From: Bacteriovorax sp. MedPE-SWde
Lineage (GTDB): Bacteria; Bdellovibrionota; Bacteriovoracia; Bacteriovoracales; Bacteriovoracaceae
DNA: 64,000 bases
Assembly: GCA_001874305.1 (NCBI GenBank)
Contig: MPCU01000003.1
Location: 310,001-374,000 of the forward strand
Reading direction: 5' to 3'
Below are positions 53,510 through 62,431 of the stretch, piece after piece; the stretch's first letter is position 1; each line of letters opens with the position of its first letter. The position numbers and the translations under genes are program-made. The notes below the pieces were generated by a model. That model was given only the letters and a program-made list of their open reading frames with translations. It made no database searches and was not told where the DNA came from.

Positions 53510-53908
53510 ATGACAAAATTAATACTATTGGCCGCGGCCCTTATCTTCTCTGTTTCAGCTAGTGCAGATCGAGAAACTTGTCTTAAAAAGTTAACTTATG
53601 AGTTTGCAGTAGATAGTCGTGCTTTTAAAGTCGATACAGATAGTATTCGTGTAATTGGTGATGAGAAAGACTACCTTGCTCAGGCCGTTTCTATAGTACG
53701 TGGAACACTTGATTTACATGGTTGTGATGGACGTTCAGACATTAACTTTGGTCATGGACCACTTGGTAAAACAAAGAGTACATGTAGACGTCTAATTGGT
53801 GGGAGAGATTACTCTTTAAGTTGTTATGTAGAATCTGATCTAGGTTACTTCTTTATTACAAGAGACCTTCAAACTAATGCATTTGTAGTATTTAGCCGTT
53901 GGGACTAA
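53510..53908 (+). CDS. small exported protein, unknown function
   Basis: 132 residues with a signal peptide (MTKLILLAAALIFSVSASA-D). The mature part has five Cys (RETCLKK, LHGCDGR, KSTCRR, LSCYVE), so disulfides are likely, and ends in beta strands (YFFITRDLQTNAFVVFSRW). No family is recognised. It is a single gene divergent from endA copy 2. Its stop overlaps the convergent phosphoesterase gene stop by four bases (CTAA). Confidence 0.65.
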   Translation: MTKLILLAAALIFSVSASADRETCLKKLTYEFAVDSRAFKVDTDSIRVIGDEKDYLAQAVSIVRGTLDLHGCDGRSDINFGHGPLGKTKSTCRRLIGGRDYSLSCYVESDLGYFFITRDLQTNAFVVFSRWD

Positions 53909-54798
53909 TTCTTAGTCCCTTTTGAATATGTATATGAAGAGTGTGCAATCCCATTTTCGTCCACTCTTTTAACTTCAAACGAAATCCCTTTCTCTGAGAA
54001 ACTCATTGTAATATATCCCAAATCACTAATTGCATAGATTGCTTTATCTTGTACTTTAATTGGTCTTACCTTTGCACCTGCACCACTAATCAATAGAGCT
54101 GTATTTTGTAGCGGCCTTTCAATAGAGAGTTGATGATCATGTCCCGAGAAATAGTAATCAACTTTTCCAATGATACGATTCTTTAGAAATTTATTGATCA
54201 TGCCTGGAGCATCGCCATGATGGCCACTACTCTTATAAGGATGATGGCCAATTGCTATTTTCGTTTTACAGTTTCCATTGAGAGTCTCTATTTGCGACTT
54301 AAGCCAACTTTCTTGTCCTTTTCTGTAATTAAGAGTCGTATCAATAAAGAATAAGCAGGCGTCGTTAAATACTACTGAATAGAATAGACCTGGGAATATA
54401 AGGTTTTTATTCTTAGAGGCCACTGACTTCCATACAAGTGGATCTCTCTTATGATCATGATTACCCAGAGTCAGGAAAACTCGAGAGCTTTCTAGTATCG
54501 TCGAGAACGGCGTTTTAAATTTTTGTAAATACTCTGGAGAGTCATCATTATAGAGACCTTTCGGGTATATAATATCTCCAGTGTGAATGACGTTGTGACA
54601 ATTCTCTGTGGCCAAAGCTTTGGCAACTAGTTCTTGGTCGCTTGACCCTGTCCCTGTGTCTCCAATAATACATGTCTTTTGTTCACTGAAGTTTTCAGTG
54701 ATCGTGACTTGTTCGGCAGCATATTTCTCTGAGAGCTGACACGAAGTTATTAGTAACGATATTGAAATAAAATTTAGTAACTTTTTAGTCCTTTCCAT
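53905..54798 (-). CDS. metallophosphoesterase lipoprotein
   Basis: 297 residues with a signal peptide and lipobox LLITSC-Q. The calcineurin-like site is complete: GDTGTGSSDQ (motif I), HTGDIIYPKG (II), LGNHDH (III), GHHPYKSSGHHGD (IV) and FSGHDHQLS (V). The order and the GHHP motif resemble purple-acid-phosphatase-like enzymes. It should act at the membrane or outer surface on phosphate esters. The 3' end overlaps the convergent small gene. The start overlaps the end of rarA by 25 bases, so translation is coupled. Confidence 0.85.
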   Translation of the reverse strand: MERTKKLLNFISISLLITSCQLSEKYAAEQVTITENFSEQKTCIIGDTGTGSSDQELVAKALATENCHNVIHTGDIIYPKGLYNDDSPEYLQKFKTPFSTILESSRVFLTLGNHDHKRDPLVWKSVASKNKNLIFPGLFYSVVFNDACLFFIDTTLNYRKGQESWLKSQIETLNGNCKTKIAIGHHPYKSSGHHGDAPGMINKFLKNRIIGKVDYYFSGHDHQLSIERPLQNTALLISGAGAKVRPIKVQDKAIYAISDLGYITMSFSEKGISFEVKRVDENGIAHSSYTYSKGTKN

Positions 54799-56036
54799 AA
54801 TTTTCTCAATCTATCCTTGATATTTTTTTCAACGCCTATTTCCTCTGGGCGATAAAATTGTGGAGCATCCTCTGGAGCATATTGTTGAGGTACGAAATGA
54901 CCTGGCTCATTATGAGGGTAGCGATATTTAACGGGGTGTCCCTTTGGAGGGAAGTTTCTTAAGTGTAGTGGAACCTCTTGTGTCGGGTTAGTGCTGACAT
55001 ATTCAAGGGCTTCATTAATTGCTAAATATGATGAGTTACTCTTCACTGTGCTTGCGAGGTAAGTCACAACTTGAGAAAGGGTAATTCTTGCTTCAGGCAT
55101 TCCTATTTGCTGAACTACCTGAAGTCCATTGACTGCCATATTTAGTGCCTGAATATCAGCATTACCAACATCTTCAGAGGCGAAGATAACTAGTCTTCTT
55201 GCAATGAAGACAGGGTCTTCACCACCATCAAGCATTACCGCCAACCAAAGAAGAGCAGCATCTGGATCTGATCCTCGCATACTCTTTATAAAGGCCGAGA
55301 TAACATCATAATGTCTATCTTGATTACTGTCGTAGTTACGAGCGTTTTCGACAATTATGGTCTTTAGTTTCTCAACAGTAAAATCATCTGTAGTCTTTAA
55401 GCTTATCGCCATTTCTAAGTTATTGAGCGCCTTTCTAGCATCACCACTAGAGTAAGTTGCCATTAGCTCAAACTCGTCTTCAGTGAAGTTACTGGCCTCA
55501 AGCTCACTTGCTCTTTTAAGAATAGAGATGAGGTTTTGATGGGCGTGCGTTTTAAGTTCAACTATTTGCATCCTAGAGAGTAGGGCACGGTTTACACTGC
55601 TTCTTGGATTCTCTGTTGTGGCACCAATTAATACGAAGCTACCACTTTCAACATGTGGAAGAAGCGCATCTTGTTGGGCCTTATTAAAGCGATGAATCTC
55701 ATCGATGAAAATGACAGAGTCTTTTCCGTAGAGCGCCTTAGTATCTTTAACTTGAGCTATGAGCTTCTTTAGCTCTGCAACACCAGAGAGAACGGCACTG
55801 AATGTGTGGAATTCTTTTTCTGAATGTTCAGCGAGAACCTTTGCGAGAGTTGTCTTTCCTGTTCCAGGAGGACCCCAAATTAATAGGCTTGGAAATTGGT
55901 CTGAAGATAGAAAAGGGTAGCGCTTAATCAGTGGAGCTAGCCCAATATAGTCTTGGCGCGAATGTGGTCTCGCCCTATGTGCAAGGGGAGATCCTGTAGA
56001 CTCAACGCTTTTGGAAACAAATAGACCTTGTTGCAA
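54774..56036 (-). CDS. rarA: replication-associated recombination protein RarA
   Basis: 420 residues. AAA+ clamp-loader-like domain with Walker [16 protein letters not shown] and Walker [17 protein letters not shown], sensor 1 LIGATTENP and the Arg-finger region NRALLSRMQ. The C-terminal domain ([28 protein letters not shown]) and its [19 protein letters not shown] segment are typical of RarA/MgsA/WRNIP1. It starts at TTG 56036 with AGGAAGG five to six bases upstream. RarA acts at stalled replication forks. Confidence 0.93.
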   Translation of the reverse strand: MQQGLFVSKSVESTGSPLAHRARPHSRQDYIGLAPLIKRYPFLSSDQFPSLLIWGPPGTGKTTLAKVLAEHSEKEFHTFSAVLSGVAELKKLIAQVKDTKALYGKDSVIFIDEIHRFNKAQQDALLPHVESGSFVLIGATTENPRSSVNRALLSRMQIVELKTHAHQNLISILKRASELEASNFTEDEFELMATYSSGDARKALNNLEMAISLKTTDDFTVEKLKTIIVENARNYDSNQDRHYDVISAFIKSMRGSDPDAALLWLAVMLDGGEDPVFIARRLVIFASEDVGNADIQALNMAVNGLQVVQQIGMPEARITLSQVVTYLASTVKSNSSYLAINEALEYVSTNPTQEVPLHLRNFPPKGHPVKYRYPHNEPGHFVPQQYAPEDAPQFYRPEEIGVEKNIKDRLRKLWKGLKSY

Positions 56037-56214
56037 ACTAAACCTTCCTACATACCTTTAAACATTGACACACAAGCCCACTTATCATAACTTATGTTTC
56101 CTTAAAGGGCTATTTTTTACACCAAACTTTGGGCATTTGAAACGCTCAACTTAACCCCTTTATGAAGTTTCGTTAAAGGAACTGCGACTGTTATATATGA
56201 GGAGGTGAATTCAT

Positions 56215-56439
56215 ATGGCGGGTCAAGATTATACTATTAAAGTTGATATCGACGATAACTTTCCAGCAGACAAAGCTCTTAGAAAGTTTAAGAGATTCTG
56301 TGAATCTTTCGGTGTTGTAAAAGAATACAGAAAGAGACAAGAGTATAAGAAACCTTCTCTTCAAAACAAAGAGAAGCTAGCTTCAGCTGAGAAAAGGCGA
56401 GCTAAAGCAAAGAGAAAGATGAACACTTCTAAGTTCTAG
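56215..56439 (+). CDS. rpsU: 30S ribosomal protein S21
   Basis: 74 residues; VDIDDNFPADKALRKFKRF, EYRKRQEYKKPS and the Arg/Lys-rich end (KRRAKAKRKM) are the S21 signature. It has one of the strongest ribosome sites in the window: AGGAGGTGA (complementary to the 16S 3' end) six bases before the ATG. It is a short monocistronic gene followed by a strong terminator. A likely promoter lies within 56100-56200 but I cannot choose the boxes. Confidence 0.95.
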   Translation: MAGQDYTIKVDIDDNFPADKALRKFKRFCESFGVVKEYRKRQEYKKPSLQNKEKLASAEKRRAKAKRKMNTSKF

Positions 56440-56448
56440 TTCTATATG

Positions 56449-56474
56449 GGCCCTCACTTGAGGGCCTTTTTTTT
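56449..56474 (+). terminator. rho-independent terminator after rpsU
   Basis: GGCCCTCA (56449-56456) and TGAGGGCC (56459-56466) pair around a two-base loop and are followed by eight T residues (56467-56474). Confidence 0.95.
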
Positions 56475-56525
56475 CCCAATATATTTAATTGCTGCAAAGT
56501 GCTATCGTTAGGTAGAGGAGCAGTG

Positions 56526-57005
56526 ATGAAAGTTATAAATAGAAGTCGGATATTAACAATACTTAGAACTTACTTTTTTGTATTTCTAGCGACTTATACG
56601 ATCTTTCTAACATTTGCTATTTCTTCTCAGGAGAGAATAGATCTGTTCTCTGAGATAATGCCTCCCGAGCTCCTAGGGTTACAAATATTTTCTATCGCTA
56701 TTTATTCAGCACTCGCAATCTTTTCTTTTTTCACATTCTTTGCTGGAGTGAGCATCTATAAAGTTCTTAGTTCTGAATACTTTAGAGTTTGGGGAGACTT
56801 TATTGAAGGTCCAAATGATAAAGGTGAGCGAGTCTTAATGTCTTTTGGACAAATCAGCTATATGGGAAGAGACCTTCTTGGGCAATTCTCATTGGTTTCA
56901 GAAGTAGGAACCATGATTCTTCCTGGAAAGTTATCCGTTAGTAGTGAGAGAATTATTGGGCGCTCTATTCGTGCGGCCAGATTAAAAAATAATCTTCAAG
57001 ACTGA
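56526..57005 (+). CDS. two-helix membrane protein, unknown function
   Basis: 159 residues from the ATG at 56526, with GAGGAG five bases upstream (an upstream TTG at 56499 in the same frame has no support). Two transmembrane segments (about 12-34 and 55-80) are followed by an approximately 75-residue soluble tail (YKVLSSEYFRVWGDFIEGPNDKGERVLMSFGQ). No family is recognised. The 3' end overlaps the convergent gene by 24 bases, one of the longest overlaps in the window. Confidence 0.65.
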   Translation: MKVINRSRILTILRTYFFVFLATYTIFLTFAISSQERIDLFSEIMPPELLGLQIFSIAIYSALAIFSFFTFFAGVSIYKVLSSEYFRVWGDFIEGPNDKGERVLMSFGQISYMGRDLLGQFSLVSEVGTMILPGKLSVSSERIIGRSIRAARLKNNLQD

Positions 57006-57812
57006 GTTCCATCTATTGTGCATTATCTTAACCGTCGTAAGAAGCCTCTTTGGAAAATTCGTTTGTCCCTTTTCAATATTCATATGAAAAGTATTCCAAG
57101 TAAGGTTTAGCTTCCCAAGATGGGACTTAAACCAATCTGGAGAAAATGAAGCAATCATTTTTTCTTCAACTGGTGAAATGAAATGCACAAGTAGGCTTTC
57201 AAAAGTACTTTGTTGCTGCTTTGGCAAAAGATCAATAAATGCAAAGTTCGCAAGTGTTGAGACTCTGTTTATAGTATTTGTTAGGTCGTTGAATGAATTT
57301 GTATAAGTAATATAAAGAGTTTTATCTACCATTTTTCTTAACTCAAGAAATCGCTGAATCTTTGAATTAGCAACATCAATTTCATCAAGATGTTTTGTGA
57401 ATTGAATGTAGTTTTGAATTGTATCGACTTTAATATAGTTGTTCTTACTTTCTTCAAATCTAAAGTTGATAATATTCTTATCGAGACTATAGCTTCGAGC
57501 GAGCAACTTACTCACATCGATATCACAATAAACCTGTTCTCTTTGCTGTTGTTCACATTCGCTATACATCTTAGCATATTGAAGCTTTAGCTTAAGAGCA
57601 TCTTCTCTAATTCTGACAATATGTTGATGAATAGGAGAGATCTTCTTTGCAATATGATAGAACTCTGTCTTTAAGTTTTTCAACTGCGGTCTGATATAGC
57701 GACGATAACTATCGCGGTGAAGCTTTAAGCTCTTAACATCAAAATTAAAATATTGGTAATTCGCTAAGACTGTCGTTGAAGCAAGAATCAATAGCAATGC
57801 TTTTAAATTCAT
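56982..57812 (-). CDS. exported helical protein, unknown function
   Basis: 276 residues with a signal peptide (MNLKALLLILASTTVLA). The mature protein is almost entirely helical and basic, with a heptad-like first half (HRDSYRRYIRPQLKNLKTEFYHIAKKI) and a second coiled segment near 100-200. One Cys pair (ECEQQQREQVYCDI) may form a disulfide. No family is recognised. It is the downstream partner, 35 bases away, of the 186-residue gene at 57848. Confidence 0.65.
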   Translation of the reverse strand: MNLKALLLILASTTVLANYQYFNFDVKSLKLHRDSYRRYIRPQLKNLKTEFYHIAKKISPIHQHIVRIREDALKLKLQYAKMYSECEQQQREQVYCDIDVSKLLARSYSLDKNIINFRFEESKNNYIKVDTIQNYIQFTKHLDEIDVANSKIQRFLELRKMVDKTLYITYTNSFNDLTNTINRVSTLANFAFIDLLPKQQQSTFESLLVHFISPVEEKMIASFSPDWFKSHLGKLNLTWNTFHMNIEKGQTNFPKRLLTTVKIMHNRWNSVLKIIF

Positions 57813-57847
57813 TATCTAATGATCGAAAATGCCGTGGGCTTTGTCAA

Positions 57848-58408
57848 TTAACCAAAGAGAAGTTCTGGTCCGTGATATGTGTCATTTCCAATTTCAAGAT
57901 ACTTTGGTCTTACTTGAAGACTAGTAAATGATCTTAACCAACTCTGCTCACTTTGGCGTAGGTTTACAGAAACACAGTGGCCAGCTTTAGTATCTTTTAC
58001 TAGAGACTGTGGAAAGAGTTGTACTGGAGATGAAGATAAATGAAAGATAATATCTTTATTCTTTGGAAGTTTTCCAGAGTAGATTGCCGCTAGGCAAATA
58101 AATGTTCCAGCGTCATGGGCCTCAATATCAATTCGATCAGAGTTAGTTTCTTTTATCGACTTGATAAGTTCTTTTGAGTATTTGTTTATAAGTTTGGTAT
58201 CTATTGTTTGGTAGTGTTTTATAATTTGTCTGTGTGATGCGGAGAGTTCTCTTTTTTCAAACTCATTGAAACTAATATTTTCAAAGTTTCTCATGACAAC
58301 TTGGTCGATGCTAAAGTCTTGGGTTTCAAAGTGAAACTGCAGGCTCGCCTTAGGTTTCTTTGAGGTCTTAACTTTGATCTTACCTTTGAATAAATTTTGA
58401 AAACTCAT
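57848..58408 (-). CDS. cytoplasmic protein with alpha/beta-hydrolase-like segment
   Basis: 186 residues. The N-terminus is Lys-rich. Residues 90-130 contain SDRIDIEAHDAGTFICLAAIYSGKLP, which looks like the nucleophile elbow of an alpha/beta hydrolase (IxxxGHSxGG) but with AHDAGT in place of the Ser motif, then IIFHLSSSPVQLFP. The usual Ser is replaced by Asp, so any activity is doubtful, and the similarity is only by pattern. Otherwise unrecognised. Next in line with the 56982 gene. Confidence 0.55.
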   Translation of the reverse strand: MSFQNLFKGKIKVKTSKKPKASLQFHFETQDFSIDQVVMRNFENISFNEFEKRELSASHRQIIKHYQTIDTKLINKYSKELIKSIKETNSDRIDIEAHDAGTFICLAAIYSGKLPKNKDIIFHLSSSPVQLFPQSLVKDTKAGHCVSVNLRQSEQSWLRSFTSLQVRPKYLEIGNDTYHGPELLFG

Positions 58409-58529
58409 TAATTTCTCCTTGCGTGTCCTTCCGCTTTTCGGAGTTTTGTCACATTAATTTTAGCTGAAAATTAAATTATTATGTACTTTGTTTTTCATTA
58501 AATTATTTATGTTTAATAATTTCAATAGG

Positions 58530-59000
58530 CTATAAAGAATAAACCTTACACTCGTTCTTTAGAGTCTCATGAATTACGAGCTCCTCAGAAGATTCCTGTA
58601 GTTCCTCTGCCTTATTATAGCAATATTTTGTGGCTTCTAGTCTGTTAGAGAGAGTCTGGTCGTCTAGAAGGGTTTTGGTAAAGTCTCCTGTTACCTTCAT
58701 CTCACAAGTAAACTCAACGCTGCTTCTCTTTCCTTGGCCAACTTTAATGCCAATGTCATTGAGGGTTACATGGAACTTATAATTTTTATCAAGAGTGAGG
58801 GAAGTTAGGGCGTACTCAGATAGTTTCTTGGCACACTGTCTTTCTGCAATTCTCTTTTCTTTGTAAAAGATTCTATTCGCAAGCCTGTATCCCATTGAAT
58901 AAACGTTCTTTTTATCAGAATGAAAGACTTCAAAATTGACTGTCGACGCATATATAGACGTTGTCGCGAAAATAGCGATTATTATCTTACTCACAAGCAC
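58530..59000 (-). CDS. exported protein, unknown function
   Basis: 156 residues with a signal peptide (SKIIIAIFATTSIYA). The mature part has Cys pairs (RQCAKKL, FTCEMKV, KYCYNKA, NECKVYSL) and beta-rich VEFTCEMKVTGDFTKTLL. No family is recognised. It lies alone between two genes of unlike function on the same strand; no ribosome site is evident. Confidence 0.62.
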   Translation of the reverse strand: MLVSKIIIAIFATTSIYASTVNFEVFHSDKKNVYSMGYRLANRIFYKEKRIAERQCAKKLSEYALTSLTLDKNYKFHVTLNDIGIKVGQGKRSSVEFTCEMKVTGDFTKTLLDDQTLSNRLEATKYCYNKAEELQESSEELVIHETLKNECKVYSL

Positions 59001-59088
59001 TCCGTTGCTTATTTTTTTAGAGATACGATCATATCAATGACTTTTGCCAAATGGCAAAATTGTTACGTCTAATAATTCTTACAAAAAC

Positions 59089-59601
59089 TCATACCCATGA
59101 ATAGTACATTGATCGATACTCATCATAGTCTTCTTGATCTACAGAAAACTCGGCAGTCTTTGGATTCTCTGTCTCCATAAGTTCTCTGATTGGAAGCTTT
59201 ATAGCTTCTCTATGGTTACCTGCATTGAAGATAACCTCTGAATTTTGATCAAAGTGATTAGAAACAATAAGACTCATTCCATAAATAGATGCAAAAGGAG
59301 GTTGCGCACCAACTTCACAACCCGGGAATGCTGTAGAGAGCTCATCTTCACTCAGTAGCTTTACATGAGAATATCCAACATTATCGAGAAGTGATCTTAC
59401 ATGTATTCTTTCATTAGAAGGAAGTACTAAGAGGACTCTTTCTCCATCTGCTTCACAGGCAACAACTTTTGCAACTCTTGTTCTGGGCCAGTCTAGAACT
59501 TTAGCGTTCTCTAGTGCTGTCTCTGTTGGAACGTGAGTTAACATTTGGTAGTGGTAATGATGACCATCGAGATAGGCGGTCAACTTAGCGTTAAGTGACA
59601 T
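59089..59601 (-). CDS. YbaK/EbsC family aminoacyl-tRNA deacylase
   Basis: 170 residues. The family core is clear: AKVVACEADGERVLLVLPSNE (Lys in AKVV), SEDELSTAFPGCEVGAQPPF, and VIFNAGNHREAIKLP. These match YbaK/prolyl-tRNA-editing (ProX) domains, which hydrolyse mischarged tRNA such as Cys- or Ala-tRNA. The protein is a free-standing editing domain. The C-terminal 30 residues are acidic and Tyr-rich (SVDQEDYDEYRSMYYSWV) and not part of the core. Specificity not predictable here. Confidence 0.88.
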   Translation of the reverse strand: MSLNAKLTAYLDGHHYHYQMLTHVPTETALENAKVLDWPRTRVAKVVACEADGERVLLVLPSNERIHVRSLLDNVGYSHVKLLSEDELSTAFPGCEVGAQPPFASIYGMSLIVSNHFDQNSEVIFNAGNHREAIKLPIRELMETENPKTAEFSVDQEDYDEYRSMYYSWV

Positions 59602-59709
59602 CTGATACTCCTTGTTAGTATCACTATTTTATCACTCGATAGCTTTTGAAATTTAAAGATGTGTTAAAGATTAAAGAAGCAAGTTCAACTTAAGGTATAA
59701 GGAGTATGC

Positions 59710-60738
59710 CTAGAGGAATAGGTCAACTTCCTCAATGAGATCGATGTATGTTTTTAGATTCTTATAAGTCATAAGAAAGTAATCTGGTGAATTAACGGCC
59801 ATTTCTTTGTATTGATTAATCGCCGCCTCTCGACCTTCCTTAAAGTAGATTCTTAAAGCTGCAAAGTCTCGAGCTGATATAGAGTTGTAATAAACGATTT
59901 CCTCTGCATTTTTTATCATAGAGTCGAGGTCTTTGTTTGAGGTTCTATAATCAAAATCATTTATGAGCTTTTGAGTTGCAAGAATCACAGGGGAGAGAAA
60001 GTATACAATACCTCCATCTCTAATTATTGGATCGAATACAATGAGGTCTTCATCTGTTGCAAGAAACTTACCCATGTACTTTGAGTACATTGTTCTATGA
60101 AGGCTTCTATTTAATGGTGTTTTATGAAATCCTTTTCTTTCTTGTAGTAATAATAGTGCCATTGTTTCTGCAAAGGATTCCGCTTCATGAATATCATGTG
60201 AAGATGGGTCCATTACATTAGGGATATACTTTCTATCCAAGCAGTGTGAAAGCTCATGATAGAGAGAAATAAGTTTTAACTCTTTGAGGCTCATCTTCTC
60301 TGAGATTTGATTAATTGTTTGAGTAGGGTAAGGGTTTTGTCCCGGTGTAATTCCAAGTGACCTTTCAACCTCTTGAATATGATTATTATCGCTTCCCGAA
60401 GGAAAGACAGCACAAAATCTATATGTCTTATTATCTGTAGCTTTAAAAGGAAGTGCTGAAGCGGAAGAATCTAGAGCTGTATGATAAGTTAAAATAGTAT
60501 CAGCTTCGTATTTATTTATTTTTAAATTGAATCTCGTGAATAGGTGATCTTTGATTAAAGTTACTTGATCTTTATGATTCTTATCTTTAACAAGTTGCTT
60601 AATCTCGCTCTTATTAAAAATGATAATTGGATATTCTTCATAGTTGTTAAATTCTCTGTTGAGCTCTGCAATCTCTGTGTCGAGATTGAATGCCATAATA
60701 CTTGTAGAAAAAAGTGTAAGAAGAATAAATTTGATCAT
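59710..60738 (-). CDS. exported zinc metalloprotease-like protein (HExxH)
   Basis: 342 residues with a signal peptide (MIKFILLTLFSTSIMA). A metalloprotease motif LYHELSHCLD (HExxH near residue 163) is followed by HDIHEAESFAETMALLLLQE, where a downstream Glu could be the third ligand, as in gluzincins. The N-terminal third (EYPIIIFNKSEIKQL) and C-terminal third have no family match. It lies 85 bases downstream of the kinase-like gene on the same strand and may share its transcript. Exported protease in a likely predator. Confidence 0.7.
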   Translation of the reverse strand: MIKFILLTLFSTSIMAFNLDTEIAELNREFNNYEEYPIIIFNKSEIKQLVKDKNHKDQVTLIKDHLFTRFNLKINKYEADTILTYHTALDSSASALPFKATDNKTYRFCAVFPSGSDNNHIQEVERSLGITPGQNPYPTQTINQISEKMSLKELKLISLYHELSHCLDRKYIPNVMDPSSHDIHEAESFAETMALLLLQERKGFHKTPLNRSLHRTMYSKYMGKFLATDEDLIVFDPIIRDGGIVYFLSPVILATQKLINDFDYRTSNKDLDSMIKNAEEIVYYNSISARDFAALRIYFKEGREAAINQYKEMAVNSPDYFLMTYKNLKTYIDLIEEVDLFL

Positions 60739-60823
60739 GATTACTTATAGCAGTTTATAGTGCCACTTAGGTGAGAAGTGAAATATATACTGAACAAAGT
60801 GGTTGGTAAGCTATGAGAATTAC

Positions 60824-62431
60824 TTATTGTATCTTTTCATCACTAAGGTTTATGAGGAAGTTTATCCTCTCTAGTGTTCGGTTTGCATCAAGAGGTCCAA
60901 TATAGTCAGATAGCTGTCTTTCAAAGGATTCCTGATCAAGTGACTTGAGTTTTGAAACCGCCTTCTTTCCTTCATCCGATGCCATAAACCTCTTAACCCT
61001 TTCTTCTACAATATAGAAGCTCTTGGGATTATATCCTCTTCCTGTAAAACTAAGTCCATGATCAATAGAGTGTACATTTCCATTCTTCGTCACAAGAAAA
61101 TTTCCTTTATGCCTATCTCGATTATCGATAATTACGTCAAAGAAGTCTTGCTTGTCGAGCTCTTCAGATTTTGCAAATGACATATGTGAGTTACCATCTC
61201 CAATACTATTCTCGAATTTTTGAAAGCTTCCTTTCATGTCACCAACAGTTTTCTCTACAGTTGGTGGGACGATATCAAGATCTAGTAATTTATCAACTTC
61301 ATAGGCCAAAACTTCTGCTCTGTAGTTTGATGCCCAATCAGTTGGTTTTCTTGGCTTGAATATTCCCTGTGTACCATCAGCAAGCTTTACCATATAGGTA
61401 TCAGTAATTCCCCCCGCAAATTTCTTGAGTTGCTCAGGTTTAATTTCGACATTCTTAAGGTGTGTATCGACAAGCTCATCTTTGCCTGACAATGGTTTCA
61501 TCTTTGTTAATAGAGTATATGACTCTGAAGGATACTCTTCGGCCATTCCAATTCTTGGAGGCTTAGACTCTAGATAGGGAGACTTGTACTGATGCTTATA
61601 GAAGACAGGATTTACTTCTCTACCTGCTTGATCAATAAAACTCCAGCGAAGCTGAGAGCGTTTTGTTGGTGATTTTGGAATTGTGAGAACTTGTGCAGGC
61701 TTAATAACAGTTGAGCCGTCTGGATCATCATCTTTAAGAAGCGCTTTAACGACCTTTGGTCCTTTCTTAATGGCAGCTATAAATGCGACAGGAGGAAAGA
61801 ATACATCTGTTAAAGTTTTACAAGTATTGTGAACAGCCCCAAGCTTATTGTAGCAAGCGTACTCGTGATATTTTTCTTTTAAAGGTTCTGCTAAGAAGTC
61901 TTTACCAAGTTTTAAAAAGAGATTCTTTGCAGCAACTGCTGATGCTCTTTCGTCCTTGAGGATTCCAGACATATCATCTTTGGCCTTAATAACTTCTGTT
62001 TCGTAGTAGAGGGCCAGACCATCTATAAAGGCACTACCTTCTTCAGATAACTCAGCTCTTTTATCTTCATCGTAAAAAAGAGAAAGCATTTCCGTGAGAA
62101 AATCCCAAAGCTCTTCTAGTGATCCAAAGAAACCTGAAAAGCAAGAACCTAAACCATCAAGAGGATTAACGACTTCAAGAGTTACGTTACAGTCTCTTCG
62201 GTATTCTTCTTTAACGTCCTTGCATATAGGACTCTTAGTAACAACTTCACAAAAATTCTTTTCAAACCCTCGAGGGAGACTTTGGTTATCAAAATCCACT
62301 TCACAATACTCTTGATAGGCGAGAACAGTTGGTGAAATTTTGTTAAATGACAACTCGAAAGAATGAGTACTTAATGAAAAAATAAGTATATTGAATATGA
62401 GTAAGAAGGTTTTAATTCTATAAGAAGTCAC
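60824..62431 (-). CDS. exported kinase-like protein (FAM20/PI3-4-kinase/HipA-like site)
   Basis: 535 residues with a signal peptide (about 8-24). Residues 40-110 are Cys-rich, with a second Cys group at 192-204. Residues 338-460 show a kinase-type site: Gly-rich AGGITDTYMVKLADGTQGIFKP (Lys359), YRAEVLAYEVD (Glu373), VPPTV, FFDVIIDNRDRHKGNF (catalytic D439, N444) and VHSIDHGLSF (metal-binding D457). All key positions are present. This is the NxDRHxxN/DHG pattern of secreted FAM20-type and PI3/4-kinase-like kinases. Substrate unknown; export suggests an effector or envelope role. Overlaps the gene at 62418 by 14 bases. Confidence 0.78.
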   Translation of the reverse strand: MTSYRIKTFLLIFNILIFSLSTHSFELSFNKISPTVLAYQEYCEVDFDNQSLPRGFEKNFCEVVTKSPICKDVKEEYRRDCNVTLEVVNPLDGLGSCFSGFFGSLEELWDFLTEMLSLFYDEDKRAELSEEGSAFIDGLALYYETEVIKAKDDMSGILKDERASAVAAKNLFLKLGKDFLAEPLKEKYHEYACYNKLGAVHNTCKTLTDVFFPPVAFIAAIKKGPKVVKALLKDDDPDGSTVIKPAQVLTIPKSPTKRSQLRWSFIDQAGREVNPVFYKHQYKSPYLESKPPRIGMAEEYPSESYTLLTKMKPLSGKDELVDTHLKNVEIKPEQLKKFAGGITDTYMVKLADGTQGIFKPRKPTDWASNYRAEVLAYEVDKLLDLDIVPPTVEKTVGDMKGSFQKFENSIGDGNSHMSFAKSEELDKQDFFDVIIDNRDRHKGNFLVTKNGNVHSIDHGLSFTGRGYNPKSFYIVEERVKRFMASDEGKKAVSKLKSLDQESFERQLSDYIGPLDANRTLERINFLINLSDEKIQ

